A DNA stretch of 64,000 nucleotides from Spirochaetota bacterium (GTDB taxonomy: Bacteria > Spirochaetota > UBA4802 > JAFGJZ01): the NCBI GenBank assembly GCA_027858855.1, contig JAQIBV010000004.1, positions 1 to 64,000 on the forward strand. The letters run 5' to 3'. Positions 1 to 9,032 of this stretch are shown piece after piece. The notes under the pieces were generated by a model. It was not told the DNA's origin. It worked only from the letters and a program-made list of their open reading frames with translations, and did not search any database. A program made the position numbers and the translations under genes. Position 1 is the first letter of the stretch, and each line of letters opens with the position of its first letter.

Positions 1-1
1 G

Positions 2-223
2 TTTGATATCGATATCGTTTTGATGTTCCTTAACTACTTATCAGATGATCAGAAGGCGTCTTTTTTAGAAGATAGAAAAGATCTTCTTAAGGATAAGTTG
101 TCGGATATTAAAAAGAAAATTTCAACTGAGTCTGAAACTAAAGAGCAAAACTATCTTCATTTGTACACCTATCTTGAAAACCATTTGAAAGCTGAAAACA
201 ATTGGCTTAAAAGCATTTCTTAG
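2..223 (+). CDS. PadR-like regulator, C-terminal fragment (cut by left edge)
   Basis: The frame is open from the first bases of the window, so this is the C-terminal end of a longer gene, although a TTG at 20 and an ATG at 23 occur inside it. The visible 74 residues are helical and charged. They contain a SDDQKASFLEDRKDLL stretch, a KKK-rich helix, and a final HLKAENNWLKSI segment. This layout resembles the Vir_act_alpha_C dimerisation domain that follows the winged helix of PadR-family repressors, which typically ends in an E-x-x-W-L motif. The DNA-binding half lies outside the window. Identification is by pattern only and other helical proteins are possible. A hairpin at 240-283 follows the stop. 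Confidence 0.5.
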   Translation, partial: FDIDIVLMFLNYLSDDQKASFLEDRKDLLKDKLSDIKKKISTESETKEQNYLHLYTYLENHLKAENNWLKSIS

Positions 224-239
224 AATACGCATTACTATG

Positions 240-283
240 ATAGTCGGGTTGGGTTTGATCCATTTTAAATGTGACCCGACTAT
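240..283. terminator. Hairpin downstream of the PadR-like gene
   Basis: Perfect 10-bp arms, ATAGTCGGGT at 240-249 and ACCCGACTAT at 274-283, enclose a 24-nt loop 17 bases after the stop codon. No long T tract follows on the plus strand. It is therefore a plausible but not canonical terminator between this gene and the convergent gene ending at 480. Confidence 0.5.
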
Positions 284-479
284 TATTACCAATTTACCAG
301 TTTATAATTCATTAATTCACAACAGACCAGGTTTAATGTCTTTTTATATACATCTTCAATAGAGTTGTAATTCCCACCAATTAAATCTTTTCGAGATAAT
401 GAATTTCAAATAGAGTTTTTGCTGGTTAATTATTAAGAAGTTTATATCTGAATTTTTCAGGAATGTTTTTCTAATAGCT

Positions 480-1535
480 TTACATGAATGGTGTGAGGCG
501 TGAACGGATAAAGTCTGCGTTTTGTGCATATAAGAGTTCACCCAATTCGTACTTCAACTTATTCAGTTCGTGACTGATGTTGCTTATTTCTATTTTTTCT
601 CCCTTTTCTCCTGCTTCTTCCGAAAGAGTCTTATTCATTACCGACATATTAATATCACGTATTAAGTTTATGTTATTGTAGAATTTTTTTGTTAATGAGT
701 AAATAATCTGAACTATTGTATCGATATCATTTTTAGCTATCTCTTTCAGATCTTTGAGACGCAGTTTGGTTACTCTAATTGGCGTTAATGATCTTATTGT
801 TGCAGACCTTACTTCTCCAAGAAGCAGGGCTATCTCACCTATGGTAGTACCGGCTTCATTTAATATTGCTACTCGATTGTTGTTTACCGAGACTTCCAAT
901 GTGCCGGATTGTAAAATAAACATATCGCTCTCCTTGTTACCCTCTTTACAAAGGATATAGTCGGGGGGAAGATCAATTGTGCGATCAGAAAGAGCGGTTG
1001 TTTCAAAGATCTTGACTGGGACATCGGCTTTTGTATAGGCTTCGGCCTTAAGAAACGAGATAGAGGTGCTGTATTTAGCTACTATATCCTTTAACCACGG
1101 AAGTTTTCTTTTGTTGTATTCATCAATTATAATTGATACAATTGAAAAGTACTGTAAATAGAGCTGTTTTAGAGTTTTTTTACCAGATAAGAGTATATTC
1201 TGATTTTTCTTGATTATTGAGTTAGTCAGGCGTATCTTTTGGGCAATTACTTTGCCCATATTCAGTAAATATTTCTCATGTTTAAACTGAGATAAGAATT
1301 TTTCACTACTCATGCAGGATATTTGGGCTTTTTCTGATACTACGGCAGTCTCGAGACGCTTGGTCGGAAGACTTAGTAAATGAGATAAAATAATCTCAGT
1401 AGATCCAAGAATAATGTTATTACCAGAAATTCGGTATCGATCATCGTTTGAAGCAAAGAATATTACTTCTCCGGATTGAAGTATGAAGATCTGATCAGGG
1501 TCGTGGCCCTGTTGATATAACAGTTTGTAGCTCAT
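480..1535 (-). CDS. Protein with two cyclic nucleotide-binding (CAP_ED) domains
   Basis: A soluble 351-residue protein. Residues 1-85 form a first cNMP-binding-like domain (IFILQSGEV). Residues 180-285 form a second, with the same IFILQSGTLEVSV strand and a phosphate-binding cassette GEIALLLGEVRSAT at about 233-246 that keeps the Gly-Glu and Arg expected for ligand binding. The N-terminal copy lacks a recognisable cassette. The middle (90-175) and the C-terminus (290-345) are helical, and no helix-turn-helix is visible, so this is not a CRP-type DNA-binding factor. The start codon overlaps the stop of the upstream receiver gene (ATGA), so the two are translationally coupled and probably act together. 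The ligand and output are unknown. Confidence 0.75.
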   Translation of the reverse strand: MSYKLLYQQGHDPDQIFILQSGEVIFFASNDDRYRISGNNIILGSTEIILSHLLSLPTKRLETAVVSEKAQISCMSSEKFLSQFKHEKYLLNMGKVIAQKIRLTNSIIKKNQNILLSGKKTLKQLYLQYFSIVSIIIDEYNKRKLPWLKDIVAKYSTSISFLKAEAYTKADVPVKIFETTALSDRTIDLPPDYILCKEGNKESDMFILQSGTLEVSVNNNRVAILNEAGTTIGEIALLLGEVRSATIRSLTPIRVTKLRLKDLKEIAKNDIDTIVQIIYSLTKKFYNNINLIRDINMSVMNKTLSEEAGEKGEKIEISNISHELNKLKYELGELLYAQNADFIRSRLTPFM

Positions 1536-1888
1536 AAAGCATCATTGATTGCCTTTTGGAGATCTTCTTTTTTAAAGGGTTTTGTAACAAAGGCGGAAAC
1601 TGATAAATTTTTACTGCTGTTCTGTAATGTGGTTTTACTCAAAGCCGATACAATGACAATCTTTGCGTCAGGGTTACTTTTTTTTATATCTTCGATGGTC
1701 TGAATACCGTCTCTGCCGTGAATTGTTATATCCATTGTAACTAAGTCTGGGTTTAAATCATTATAGAGTGTAAGCGCATCTACACCGTTGTCAGTTTCTG
1801 CGATAATTGTGTGGTTAGTCTCTAGTAGAGTATCCTTAATAATCGAGCGCATGAATTTTGAGTCGTCAACAATCATAATATTTGCCAT
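1532..1888 (-). CDS. Stand-alone CheY-like response regulator receiver
   Basis: 118 residues and a single receiver domain with every signature residue: the acidic pair D8/D9, the phosphoacceptor D53 in LVTMDITI, S81 in place of the usual Thr/Ser, and K103 in VTKPF. No output domain is attached. The gene overlaps the downstream cyclic-nucleotide-domain gene by four bases, which makes that protein the most likely partner or effector. The cognate histidine kinase is not adjacent. The start is the only ATG giving a full receiver, preceded on the minus strand by an AAGAGG-like ribosome site. Family assignment is secure; pathway is unknown. Confidence 0.9.
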   Translation of the reverse strand: MANIMIVDDSKFMRSIIKDTLLETNHTIIAETDNGVDALTLYNDLNPDLVTMDITIHGRDGIQTIEDIKKSNPDAKIVIVSALSKTTLQNSSKNLSVSAFVTKPFKKEDLQKAINDAL

Positions 1889-2133
1889 AGTAATCCTCTT
1901 AAAAATTAGTAATCTTATAATTAAATGTACATCCGGTTCATTGCTGCAAAGCTGTGAAAAACGGAGTTTAATACTTTCTTAAAATAGCAGATTTAGCTTT
2001 AATAATCAAATTATTTCTTTTGTTAAGTGATTTCAGCAACTTTTAAAATAAACAGTTCTATCTTGCTTTAATCAGTTTTAGTTAGAGTTTACTATAAACT
2101 TAAACCATACTATTATCAATAAAAATAAAATAA

Positions 2134-2742
2134 TCATATTAAAAAAATCAGAAAATGGTCATTCCAGATATCTGCTTTCATGACCATTTTCAGGAAAAGC
2201 CGCATTGGAAACCCGATAACATTTGAAAGAGAGCCGGAAACATTCTGTATGATCAGTTCAGGATGACTTTGAATAGCATAGGCTCCTGCTTTATCTCTCC
2301 ACTCAATAGTATCAAGATAGTTATGAATGTCGGACATTGCTAATTCTTTAAACGTGACTTCAGTTGAAATATCCTCAGTTTTGATGCTGATATTTCTCTT
2401 CTGCCAATGTACTAAAGACAGCGCGGTTATAACTTTATGGGTATTACCGCTAAGTTGTGATAGCATCTTTTCGGCATGTTTCCGATTTGCCGGTTTGCCC
2501 ATGATCGCATCATTAAGAGAGACTATTGTGTCTCCTGTTAAAACAACTGAATTCTCTGCAGCATAAGAAGCTTCAGAGAAAAAGTCTGCTTTTAATGCTG
2601 AAACACGATTAACGTACAGGTTTGCACCTTCGTTCCTTAAGGGCGTCTCGTCCACCTCTGGAGATACTTGTTTAAAATCATTAAAAAGCAGCGAAAAAAA
2701 GTATTTTCTCCTGGGGGATGCTGAACCGAGAATTATTTTCAT
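2134..2742 (-). CDS. maf: Maf-family nucleoside triphosphate pyrophosphatase
   Basis: 202 residues. Maf proteins hydrolyse non-canonical or modified nucleotides (dTTP/UTP or m7GTP types) to the monophosphate and have been linked to septum formation. The N-terminus ILGSASPRRK carries the SxxRR substrate motif, and TGDTIVS at about residue 69 carries the conserved Asp. The LSQLSGNTHKVITAL segment and the DKAGAYAIQ motif (here WRDKAGAYAIQ) are also present. The length is at the usual 190-210. The start overlaps the stop of rel (ATGA), so the two are co-transcribed. The last residues (NDHFLIFLI) are a non-conserved hydrophobic tail. Confidence 0.92.
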   Translation of the reverse strand: MKIILGSASPRRKYFFSLLFNDFKQVSPEVDETPLRNEGANLYVNRVSALKADFFSEASYAAENSVVLTGDTIVSLNDAIMGKPANRKHAEKMLSQLSGNTHKVITALSLVHWQKRNISIKTEDISTEVTFKELAMSDIHNYLDTIEWRDKAGAYAIQSHPELIIQNVSGSLSNVIGFPMRLFLKMVMKADIWNDHFLIFLI

Positions 2743-4784
2743 TTTCTTTTAATTACTTTTTCTTTCAGTTTATAAACTTCGATTACATCTTTAACGCTTT
2801 TCATGCGTTCAATTATAAATTGCAAATGATCTATGCTCTTTACTTCAACCACTAAGCGAATTACTGCAAAACCTGATTTTGATTCATTAGCTTCTAATTT
2901 TAGAATGTTAATTTTACTTTGTGAAAGCTCAGTCGTAATATCCGCTAAAAGATTAGGCCGGTCGATAGCCTCAATAGCTATCTTTACAGGGTGCATATGG
3001 TTTGAATCTGACCATGCAATTGATATAAAACGCTCCGGTTCGATATTAAGTCTTTTAAGAGAGGGACACCCCTTCTTATGAACAGAGATGCGTTTGTCTT
3101 TTGAGATAAAACCGATGACCGGGTCTCCAGGGATCGGATGACAACATAGAGCAAGACGGATAGGGACGTTCATTGTGTTATCAACGATGATATCACTCTT
3201 TCCAGTATTTTTTGAAGAGGTGATTTTTGAAAGTTCCTCAGTATTGATGGTAAAGGAGGCCATCTTGTCCGGTTCACTCTTTTGTGCAGGCCTATTTTTT
3301 TTGTGAATTTCATCAGAATCGGTCGGTTGTTGCTTTTTTATCCAGCTACGGATTTTATAACGTGCATTTGAAGAGCGTACAATCTTTAACCAGTTATCTG
3401 AAGGATGTTTAGCCGGATTTGTGATAATTTCGACTATGTCACCATTTTCAAGTTTGGTTCTTAAAGGTTTAATTTTATGATTTATTTTTGCTCCCGAGCA
3501 GTGATGACCAACTTCTGAATGTATAGCATAAGCAAAATCTATCGGCGTCGAGCCCTTTGCAAGACGAATAATTTTGCCCTGAGGGGTAAAAACGAAAATT
3601 TCATCACTGTAAAGATCCATCTTCAAGACTTTCATAAATTCACGGGTATCGTTCAGCTCCGAGCGCCATTTATTAATGTTTTGAAGAAGAGATAGATCGG
3701 TCATTTGGGATTTGTCTTTTTTCCCCGATTCTTTGTACATCCAGTGAGCTGCGATTCCCATTTCGGCTGTAACATCCATCTCTTCAGTGCGGATTTGAAT
3801 CTCTAGAAAATGTTTCCCGGGGCCGGTGACGGTTGTGTGAAGAGACTGATACATATTCGACTTCGGTACTGCAATGTAGTCCTTGAACCTTGATGGTACT
3901 GGAGGCCATATTGTATGAACAATACCCAGTATTGCATAACAATCCTTTACCTCTTCGGTAATAATACGGATTGCCCGTACATCGAAAATTTCTTCGAATG
4001 GTTTTTGCTGGTGAACCATCTTCTTATAAATTGAGTATAGATGTTTTATTCGACCTGATATTGACGCCCTTATATTCATCTTGTCGATATTTGACTTGAG
4101 TATGGCGTGTATTGAGTTCAGGTATTCATCCAGCTCCTCTTCCTGTTTAGTAAGTTTTTCCGTAATGTCTGTATATGCCTCCCTGTGCAGAATGTAAAAG
4201 GCGAGGTCTTCAAGTTCAGAACTGATCTTTGACATTCCCAGCCGTCCGGCAAGCGGGGCGTAGATGTCCATAACTTCCTGAGCTATACGATTTTGCTTGT
4301 GTGGTGGCTGAAACTCCAGAGTCCGCATGTTGTGGGTTTTGTCTGCCAGCTTAATGATGATAACACGTGGATCATCTATCGTCGCAAGCAGCATCTTGCG
4401 CAAGGTTTGAGCCTGCTCGTGAGATTTTGTCCGGTTTTTGAGTGATGATATTTTGGTAACACCATCGACAAGATGGGCAATTTCAGCTCCGAAAGAGTCC
4501 GAGATAGATTCAAGACCGGTAACTGTATCCTCGACAACGTCATGAAGCAGTGCAGCGATAATCGAGGAGGCATCCAGGGAGTGTTTCGCAAGTATAATAG
4601 CAACTTTTATGGGGTGAATTATATAGGGCTCACCAGATAGGCGTTTTTGCGGGCGGTGAGCTTCTTCTGCAATTTCAAAAGCATGTTTTATCGGTTCTAA
4701 ATCAATGTCTGGATGATTTTCATTTATAATCAGCAGCAGCTCATCAAAGAGCTTATATATATCATTGTATTCATATTCGATCAT
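2739..4784 (-). CDS. rel: Bifunctional (p)ppGpp synthetase/hydrolase Rel/SpoT
   Basis: 681 residues controlling the stringent-response alarmone. Domains in order are: HD hydrolase (about 30-180) with intact metal motifs H57 and HDVVED at 81-86; RelA/SpoT synthetase (about 245-355) with the RFKDYIAVPK motif near 296-305; a TGS domain (about 400-460); and a C-terminal ACT domain (about 600-681). The RxKD form of the synthetase motif is the one described for bifunctional Rel enzymes rather than RelA-only EXDD enzymes. One oddity is PKSNMYQSLHTTV, where M311 sits at a position that is nearly always Gly. The enzyme is slightly shorter than typical (700-740), mainly in the C-terminal half. It is coupled to maf. 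Confidence 0.95.
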   Translation of the reverse strand: MIEYEYNDIYKLFDELLLIINENHPDIDLEPIKHAFEIAEEAHRPQKRLSGEPYIIHPIKVAIILAKHSLDASSIIAALLHDVVEDTVTGLESISDSFGAEIAHLVDGVTKISSLKNRTKSHEQAQTLRKMLLATIDDPRVIIIKLADKTHNMRTLEFQPPHKQNRIAQEVMDIYAPLAGRLGMSKISSELEDLAFYILHREAYTDITEKLTKQEEELDEYLNSIHAILKSNIDKMNIRASISGRIKHLYSIYKKMVHQQKPFEEIFDVRAIRIITEEVKDCYAILGIVHTIWPPVPSRFKDYIAVPKSNMYQSLHTTVTGPGKHFLEIQIRTEEMDVTAEMGIAAHWMYKESGKKDKSQMTDLSLLQNINKWRSELNDTREFMKVLKMDLYSDEIFVFTPQGKIIRLAKGSTPIDFAYAIHSEVGHHCSGAKINHKIKPLRTKLENGDIVEIITNPAKHPSDNWLKIVRSSNARYKIRSWIKKQQPTDSDEIHKKNRPAQKSEPDKMASFTINTEELSKITSSKNTGKSDIIVDNTMNVPIRLALCCHPIPGDPVIGFISKDKRISVHKKGCPSLKRLNIEPERFISIAWSDSNHMHPVKIAIEAIDRPNLLADITTELSQSKINILKLEANESKSGFAVIRLVVEVKSIDHLQFIIERMKSVKDVIEVYKLKEKVIKRK

Positions 4785-5104
4785 AGATATTTAATCCACC
4801 AGTAAACAGATACACCGTCAAATATAGCTAAAAAAAGTCAAGAGCTATATGAAGTGAATCTTTTTTTGAGTTGAGAGGCTTAACTTTTTAATCAGATAAC
4901 CTTTAATGAATTTGATTCGGGCAGATTTGTGAATAGTTAAGAGACCTCTGAAGAATAAAAAATTTACTGGTTTTTTTTAGAAAACACTTAAGGGTTTTCT
5001 AAAACTACCGATTATTATAAAGATTGATTATCACACTCCATGTACCATTTGTTTAAGGGCTTATGCGGACGGCACTCCTGTACAAGCCCTTAAAACAAAA
5101 TGGT
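4785..5104. other. Intergenic region between rel and the IMP cyclohydrolase gene
   Basis: 320 bases without a credible gene. It holds an 11-bp inverted repeat at 4975-5004 (TTTTAGAAAAC and GTTTTCTAAAA) next to a run of eight T at 4971-4978, and a longer hairpin at 5045-5103 that is listed separately. The rest is AT-rich and must contain the rel promoter, which I could not place. Confidence 0.6.
5045..5103 (-). terminator. Hairpin after the IMP cyclohydrolase gene
   Basis: Long arms built around AAGGGCTT (5056-5063 side) and AAGCCCTT (5085-5092 side), extended by A/T pairs to CCATTT...AAATGG with one bulge, lie immediately after the minus-strand stop codon. The loop is about 20 nt. This probably ends the minus-strand methyltransferase/cyclohydrolase transcript, so no AICAR formyltransferase half follows. 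Confidence 0.65.
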
Positions 5105-5692
5105 TTACCTATTTATGAAGTTGTAAATAGTCGAGTCATAGGCCGACGTTTTCTTGAAAACCTTACACGCTAACTCTTTATTCGTCTCAACCGAAACCGA
5201 CATAGAGTTCTCTTCCATTTCGCGTTCTATACGGGTGTAGTCGTCCGGATCAGTTATAACAGTAACAGATGCATAGTTTTTTGCAGCACTTCGCAGCATA
5301 CTTGGGCCACCTATGTCGATATTTTCAATGGCCTCTTCCATAGTTACATCCGGGTTAGCTATGGTTTTTTCAAAAGGATAGAGGTTTACTACCACCATAT
5401 CTATAAGTTGTATGCTATGGTCAGCGAGTGTATCCATGTGATTCTTGTTTGAGCGTACTGCCAGAAGTCCACCATGCACCTTCGGATGCAGTGTTTTCAC
5501 TCGTCCGTCCATAATTTCGGGAAAGCCGGTGTGATCTGAAATGTCTTTAACGCTGATACCGTTCTCTTTTAACAGTTTGGCCGTACCACCTGTAGAGATT
5601 ATCTGCACGCCATTTTGTGATAAAAATCGTGCAAAAGGAATAATACCATCTTTGTCCGAAAGACTTATGAGAGCAGTTTTAATTGTGTTCAT
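5105..5692 (-). CDS. Stand-alone IMP cyclohydrolase (N-terminal half of PurH)
   Basis: 195 residues matching only the MGS-like IMP cyclohydrolase domain that closes FAICAR to IMP, the last step of purine synthesis. Visible motifs are [21 protein letters not shown], the [20 protein letters not shown] signature, LYPFEKT, and the [15 protein letters not shown] nucleotide-binding loop. It ends at [14 protein letters not shown], exactly where full-length PurH (about 520 residues) continues into AICAR formyltransferase. A stop and hairpin follow, so this is a natural single-domain version or a clean truncation. Its ATG overlaps the TAA of the upstream methyltransferase (TAATG). Separate cyclohydrolase genes exist in some other bacteria; the formyltransferase must be encoded elsewhere. 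Confidence 0.85.
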   Translation of the reverse strand: MNTIKTALISLSDKDGIIPFARFLSQNGVQIISTGGTAKLLKENGISVKDISDHTGFPEIMDGRVKTLHPKVHGGLLAVRSNKNHMDTLADHSIQLIDMVVVNLYPFEKTIANPDVTMEEAIENIDIGGPSMLRSAAKNYASVTVITDPDDYTRIEREMEENSMSVSVETNKELACKVFKKTSAYDSTIYNFINR

Positions 5693-6855
5693 TATATACC
5701 TCGTTTGACTAATAGTGCAAGTGACTCCATGTGTGGAGTTTGTGGAAACATATCGAATACTTCAAAGCTGGAAAGATCGTAGTATTCTTTAAAATTTTCG
5801 TAATCTGTTTTGAAAGTAACAGGATTACATGACATATATATAATTCTGTCTGGTGAGAGTGCATGAAGATACTTATACATACGTGGATTGATCCCAGCCC
5901 TTGGTGGATCCAGAATAAGTGTCTCGAAAGACTGTCTGTTCTCTTTTATGAAAGGACGTGCATCAGCACAGACGAATTGCGCATTAGTAATGCCATTTAA
6001 CTCCATATTATTATTCGCAGAATCTATTGATTCCGGAATGATGTCTACACCTGTTATCTGTTCACAGGCATCGGCACAAAATAGGCTGATAGAACCAACT
6101 CCACAGTAGAGGTCGAGAGTACGACCGGATACCATTTCTCGAATCTTCTCGTATATCGATAATGCAACAGTCGAGTTACTTTGGAAAAAGGAGTTTGGGT
6201 GTATAGTAAAACGGGTAGAGCCGAAATTTTCATGAATAGCTCCACCCTTGATACGATGAACTTCAGGGCCAAAGCTAAGGTCAGTTAGTGAGTCATTAAG
6301 AAGAAGAGCAGACGAGTCGACCAACTGATCAACATCTGTGATTATTTTTTCGAAAACAGAGTGATTGCTGTTATTGGCAACAACAAAATTGAGCATTGTT
6401 TCCCCTGAAAAAAAACCTTGCCGTAATACTGTATATCTTAAAAAACCTGAGTGAGTCAGATAATCATAGTCTTCGATTTCCAAAAGACTGCTACGTATGG
6501 AATGCCACAGTTTCAAAGACTTATCCTGCAAAAGAGGGCAGGTTGTAATGTCGACAACCTCTTTAAAAGAGCCGCGTTTTCGTAGTCCACGACTTCCAAA
6601 GGCCGCAACATAGTCCATTCGGTTGCGATATCCGTAGGGTGCTGCCGGAGTTACAGAGGTAACTTCGGGTAAAACATCACCACAGGTCCGGTTCAGAAAT
6701 TTGGCCTTGATAGCAAGTTGATTATCGTAAGAGATATTCTGAAACAGGCAACCTCCGCATTCACCGAAATGAGGACATCGTGGTTTTTCAGTATCCCGGT
6801 ACTCTTCTGCAATATCAAGAATCAGCTCTTTGTTTTTTCTGCGTCGTTTTCCCAT
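5692..6855 (-). CDS. RNA (uracil-C5)-methyltransferase, TrmA/RlmD family, no TRAM domain
   Basis: 387 residues predicted to use SAM and a covalent Cys intermediate to methylate C5 of a uridine in rRNA or tRNA. A four-cysteine iron-sulfur motif is visible (C27, C33, C36 in [10 protein letters not shown], and C106). The SAM loop [12 protein letters not shown], the LDPPRAGI motif, the catalytic MSCNP, and the C-terminal HMESLALL complete the set. The protein begins with a basic MGKRRRKNK stretch and lacks the TRAM RNA-binding domain found at the N-terminus of RlmD/RumA. Substrate (23S U1939, U747 or tRNA U54) cannot be told from sequence. It is translationally coupled to the downstream IMP cyclohydrolase. 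Confidence 0.88.
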   Translation of the reverse strand: MGKRRRKNKELILDIAEEYRDTEKPRCPHFGECGGCLFQNISYDNQLAIKAKFLNRTCGDVLPEVTSVTPAAPYGYRNRMDYVAAFGSRGLRKRGSFKEVVDITTCPLLQDKSLKLWHSIRSSLLEIEDYDYLTHSGFLRYTVLRQGFFSGETMLNFVVANNSNHSVFEKIITDVDQLVDSSALLLNDSLTDLSFGPEVHRIKGGAIHENFGSTRFTIHPNSFFQSNSTVALSIYEKIREMVSGRTLDLYCGVGSISLFCADACEQITGVDIIPESIDSANNNMELNGITNAQFVCADARPFIKENRQSFETLILDPPRAGINPRMYKYLHALSPDRIIYMSCNPVTFKTDYENFKEYYDLSSFEVFDMFPQTPHMESLALLVKRGI

Positions 6856-7126
6856 CTAAGCTCCGTTTTGTAATAATAACGATCTTTAATAAATAATTTC
6901 AGACAAGTCTAGTTATGTAAATTCCTTTAAATATGAGCTTGCAACGATATAATCATATTTTCGGAATCTGTCGTATATAATAATAGGTTGCGTTAAAATG
7001 AACTGACTAATAAACAAGTATTTTGATGCTTGCATATATAAAAACCCTATTGTTAAAACACAGGTGTTAGAGTAAAGTCTTTTATGGGCTGATTAGCAAA
7101 ATTCAGGAAGGGGTAGGTATTACTGC

Positions 7127-8206
7127 GTGAGTAATGATAAACGAATTGTCACAATCAAAGATTTAACCCTAGGCGGAGGGAGCAGCGTTGCGGTACAGTC
7201 GATGAGTAACCACTCCCTGCTTCAGACGGAGCTTCTTATTTGTCAGATACAGGCCCTGGCAAAAAAGGGTGCGCATCTTGTCCGGTTTTCTGTGCGAAAT
7301 CACAATGAGGCTGACAATATTCGCACCGTAGTTGACAGCACATCACTTCCATTATGTGCAGATATCCATTTTGATTATACACTGGCGCTAAGGGCCATCG
7401 AGTCCGGTATCTCTAAGATTCGCATTAATCCGGGAAATATCGGGTCTGAGAAGGGTGTACGTGCTGTTGTGGATGCTGCCAAGCAGCATGGTATTGCGAT
7501 TCGCGTGGGAGTTAATGGCGGCTCAGTTGACAGGAGTCGCTATACAGGTGCAGAGGAGGCTGTTCTGGTTGAAAGTGCTCTTGATCATGTTCGTATTCTG
7601 GAAAGGTATGGGTTTTATAATACGGTTATTTCGATAAAGTCGTCAGATGTTCTTACAACAATAGCGGCAAATCGCCTGCTTGCGGCTAAAAGCTCGTACC
7701 CTGTTCACATTGGTCTTACCGAGGCTGGTTATGGCTACAAGGCTTTTATTAAAAGCTCTATTGCTTTAGGAGCACTGCTGATGGAGGATATAGGCGATAC
7801 AATCCGTGTTTCAATTACCGGAGACCCACTTCAGGAGATTGACGTAGCCTATGAAATTCTCAGGTCTGTAAAAAAAATAGATTATGGAATAAATATTGTC
7901 TCCTGCCCTACCTGCGGACGTACTGATACACAGATTGATCTGGAAAAACTTGCACAAAGTATTGACTCGTCTGTTACGGAAACTTATCTGTCGGAGTTCA
8001 GAGAAAAGCGGAAGATAATTAATATAGCTGTTATGGGGTGCGAGGTTAATGGTCCCGGTGAGGCGGCAGGTGCTGATATCGGAGTTGCCGGTTGCGGCAG
8101 AGGAAGATTTGCTCTTTTTAACAAGGGTGTAATCTGTAAAAAACTGGATCAGGATGAAGTAATAGATGCTATTCTTGGTATGGTAAAAGAGTATCTGAGC
8201 CGGTAA
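7127..8206 (+). CDS. ispG: (E)-4-hydroxy-3-methylbut-2-enyl-diphosphate synthase
   Basis: 359 residues. This iron-sulfur enzyme reductively converts methylerythritol cyclodiphosphate to HMBPP in the MEP isoprenoid pathway. The start AVQSMSNHSLLQ, the TIM-barrel core, and the C-terminal 4Fe-4S ligands SCPTCGRTDTQ and GCEVNGPGEA are present. The length fits the short bacterial form. The start is GTG, with an AGGAAGGGG ribosome site about 13 bases upstream; no better start exists. The gene stands alone, divergent from the methyltransferase and convergent with the ABC transporter. The stop codon lies inside a perfect palindrome. It shows that this organism uses the MEP rather than the mevalonate route. 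Confidence 0.96.
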   Translation: MSNDKRIVTIKDLTLGGGSSVAVQSMSNHSLLQTELLICQIQALAKKGAHLVRFSVRNHNEADNIRTVVDSTSLPLCADIHFDYTLALRAIESGISKIRINPGNIGSEKGVRAVVDAAKQHGIAIRVGVNGGSVDRSRYTGAEEAVLVESALDHVRILERYGFYNTVISIKSSDVLTTIAANRLLAAKSSYPVHIGLTEAGYGYKAFIKSSIALGALLMEDIGDTIRVSITGDPLQEIDVAYEILRSVKKIDYGINIVSCPTCGRTDTQIDLEKLAQSIDSSVTETYLSEFREKRKIINIAVMGCEVNGPGEAAGADIGVAGCGRGRFALFNKGVICKKLDQDEVIDAILGMVKEYLSR

Positions 8207-8218
8207 TTACCGGCTCAG
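8195..8218. terminator. Perfect 24-bp palindrome at the end of ispG
   Basis: CTGAGCCGGTAA followed by its exact complement, TTACCGGCTCAG, spans the ispG stop codon. It sits between two convergent genes and would work as a bidirectional terminator, with T-rich sequence shortly after it on the plus strand. Confidence 0.75.
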
Positions 8219-8232
8219 AATGTTATTGAATA

Positions 8233-9024
8233 CTATTTACGTGTGGCTTTTTTTGCTGTTTTTTTAACAGATTTTTTTGTGACTTTTTTTGCAGTCGTTT
8301 TTTTTGGGCTGCTTTTGGTTTCTGATTTTTTTTTGCCAGCCGGAGCCTGAAGGGTCAGCTCTGTGTTTTCCAAGTGATAGTGATAATCTGCGCTTTCGAC
8401 AATACGGTGATCGTGGGTAACAATAACGAATGCCTTATCGTTTTCTTTTCTAAGTTTTATGAAAAGACTGTTAATATCTGCTGCGGATTCATCATCCAAG
8501 TTTCCTGTAGGTTCATCGGCCAGAATAATGTCGGGATTGTTTATAACAGCACGTGCGATAGCAATTCGTTGGCGCTCTCCACCGGAAAGCGTCTCAGGAT
8601 GATGTGACGAAATATTTTTTAAATTCAGATAATCAATTAACTCGTTTGCATGGTGAGCTGCATTCTTGGCAAAAGGATTAAACATTGTGGGAAGAATAAT
8701 ATTTTGAAACGCGCTATAGTCATTCAAAAGGTTGAAAAACTGGAAAACAAAGCCTATGCGCTTGTTCCGGTAAAATGAGCGGCGAATATCCCCCCATTTA
8801 AGGATGTTTTTCCCTTTATAAAATACTTTCCCCTTGTTCGGACGTAAAAGCCCAGAGATTATTCCTAAAAGGGTCGTTTTGCCCGATCCGGATTTTCCTG
8901 TAATTACTGTAATTGTGCCCGGCTCAATTGTGAAGTTAACATCTTTGAGGATTGTTCGGGATCCGAACTTAAGATGTATATTCTCAACAGCAAGCAGGGG
9001 GTTGTTTTGTCTGTTTTTTTTCAT
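8233..9024 (-). CDS. ABC transporter ATP-binding protein, LolD/MacB type, with lysine-rich tail
   Basis: 263 residues. This is the cytoplasmic ATPase of a MacB/LolCDE/FtsE-type exporter or extruder. Walker A GKSGSGKTT is at 43-51, the signature LSGGERQR at 146-153, Walker B ILADEPTGNLD at about 167-177, and the H-loop VTHD at 202-205. After the normal domain end (about 228) comes a 33-residue tail with 15 lysines in Lys-Lys pairs separated by Thr, Ser, Ala and Val, including an SPKK, much like histone H1 tails. Such tails are not typical of this family. The partner permease is immediately upstream (start 9 bases after its stop). The substrate is unknown; lipoprotein or lipid handling is the likeliest role. 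Confidence 0.9.
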   Translation of the reverse strand: MKKNRQNNPLLAVENIHLKFGSRTILKDVNFTIEPGTITVITGKSGSGKTTLLGIISGLLRPNKGKVFYKGKNILKWGDIRRSFYRNKRIGFVFQFFNLLNDYSAFQNIILPTMFNPFAKNAAHHANELIDYLNLKNISSHHPETLSGGERQRIAIARAVINNPDIILADEPTGNLDDESAADINSLFIKLRKENDKAFVIVTHDHRIVESADYHYHLENTELTLQAPAGKKKSETKSSPKKTTAKKVTKKSVKKTAKKATRK

Positions 9025-9032
9025 AGAAGTAC

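Noticed and set aside
356-541. 61-codon minus-strand frame
   Set aside because: Overlaps the end of the cyclic-nucleotide-domain gene in another frame and has no ribosome site or family pattern.
4975-5004. Terminator of the IMP cyclohydrolase transcript
   Set aside because: The 11-bp inverted repeat has its T run on the wrong side for the minus strand; the hairpin at 5045-5103 fits better.
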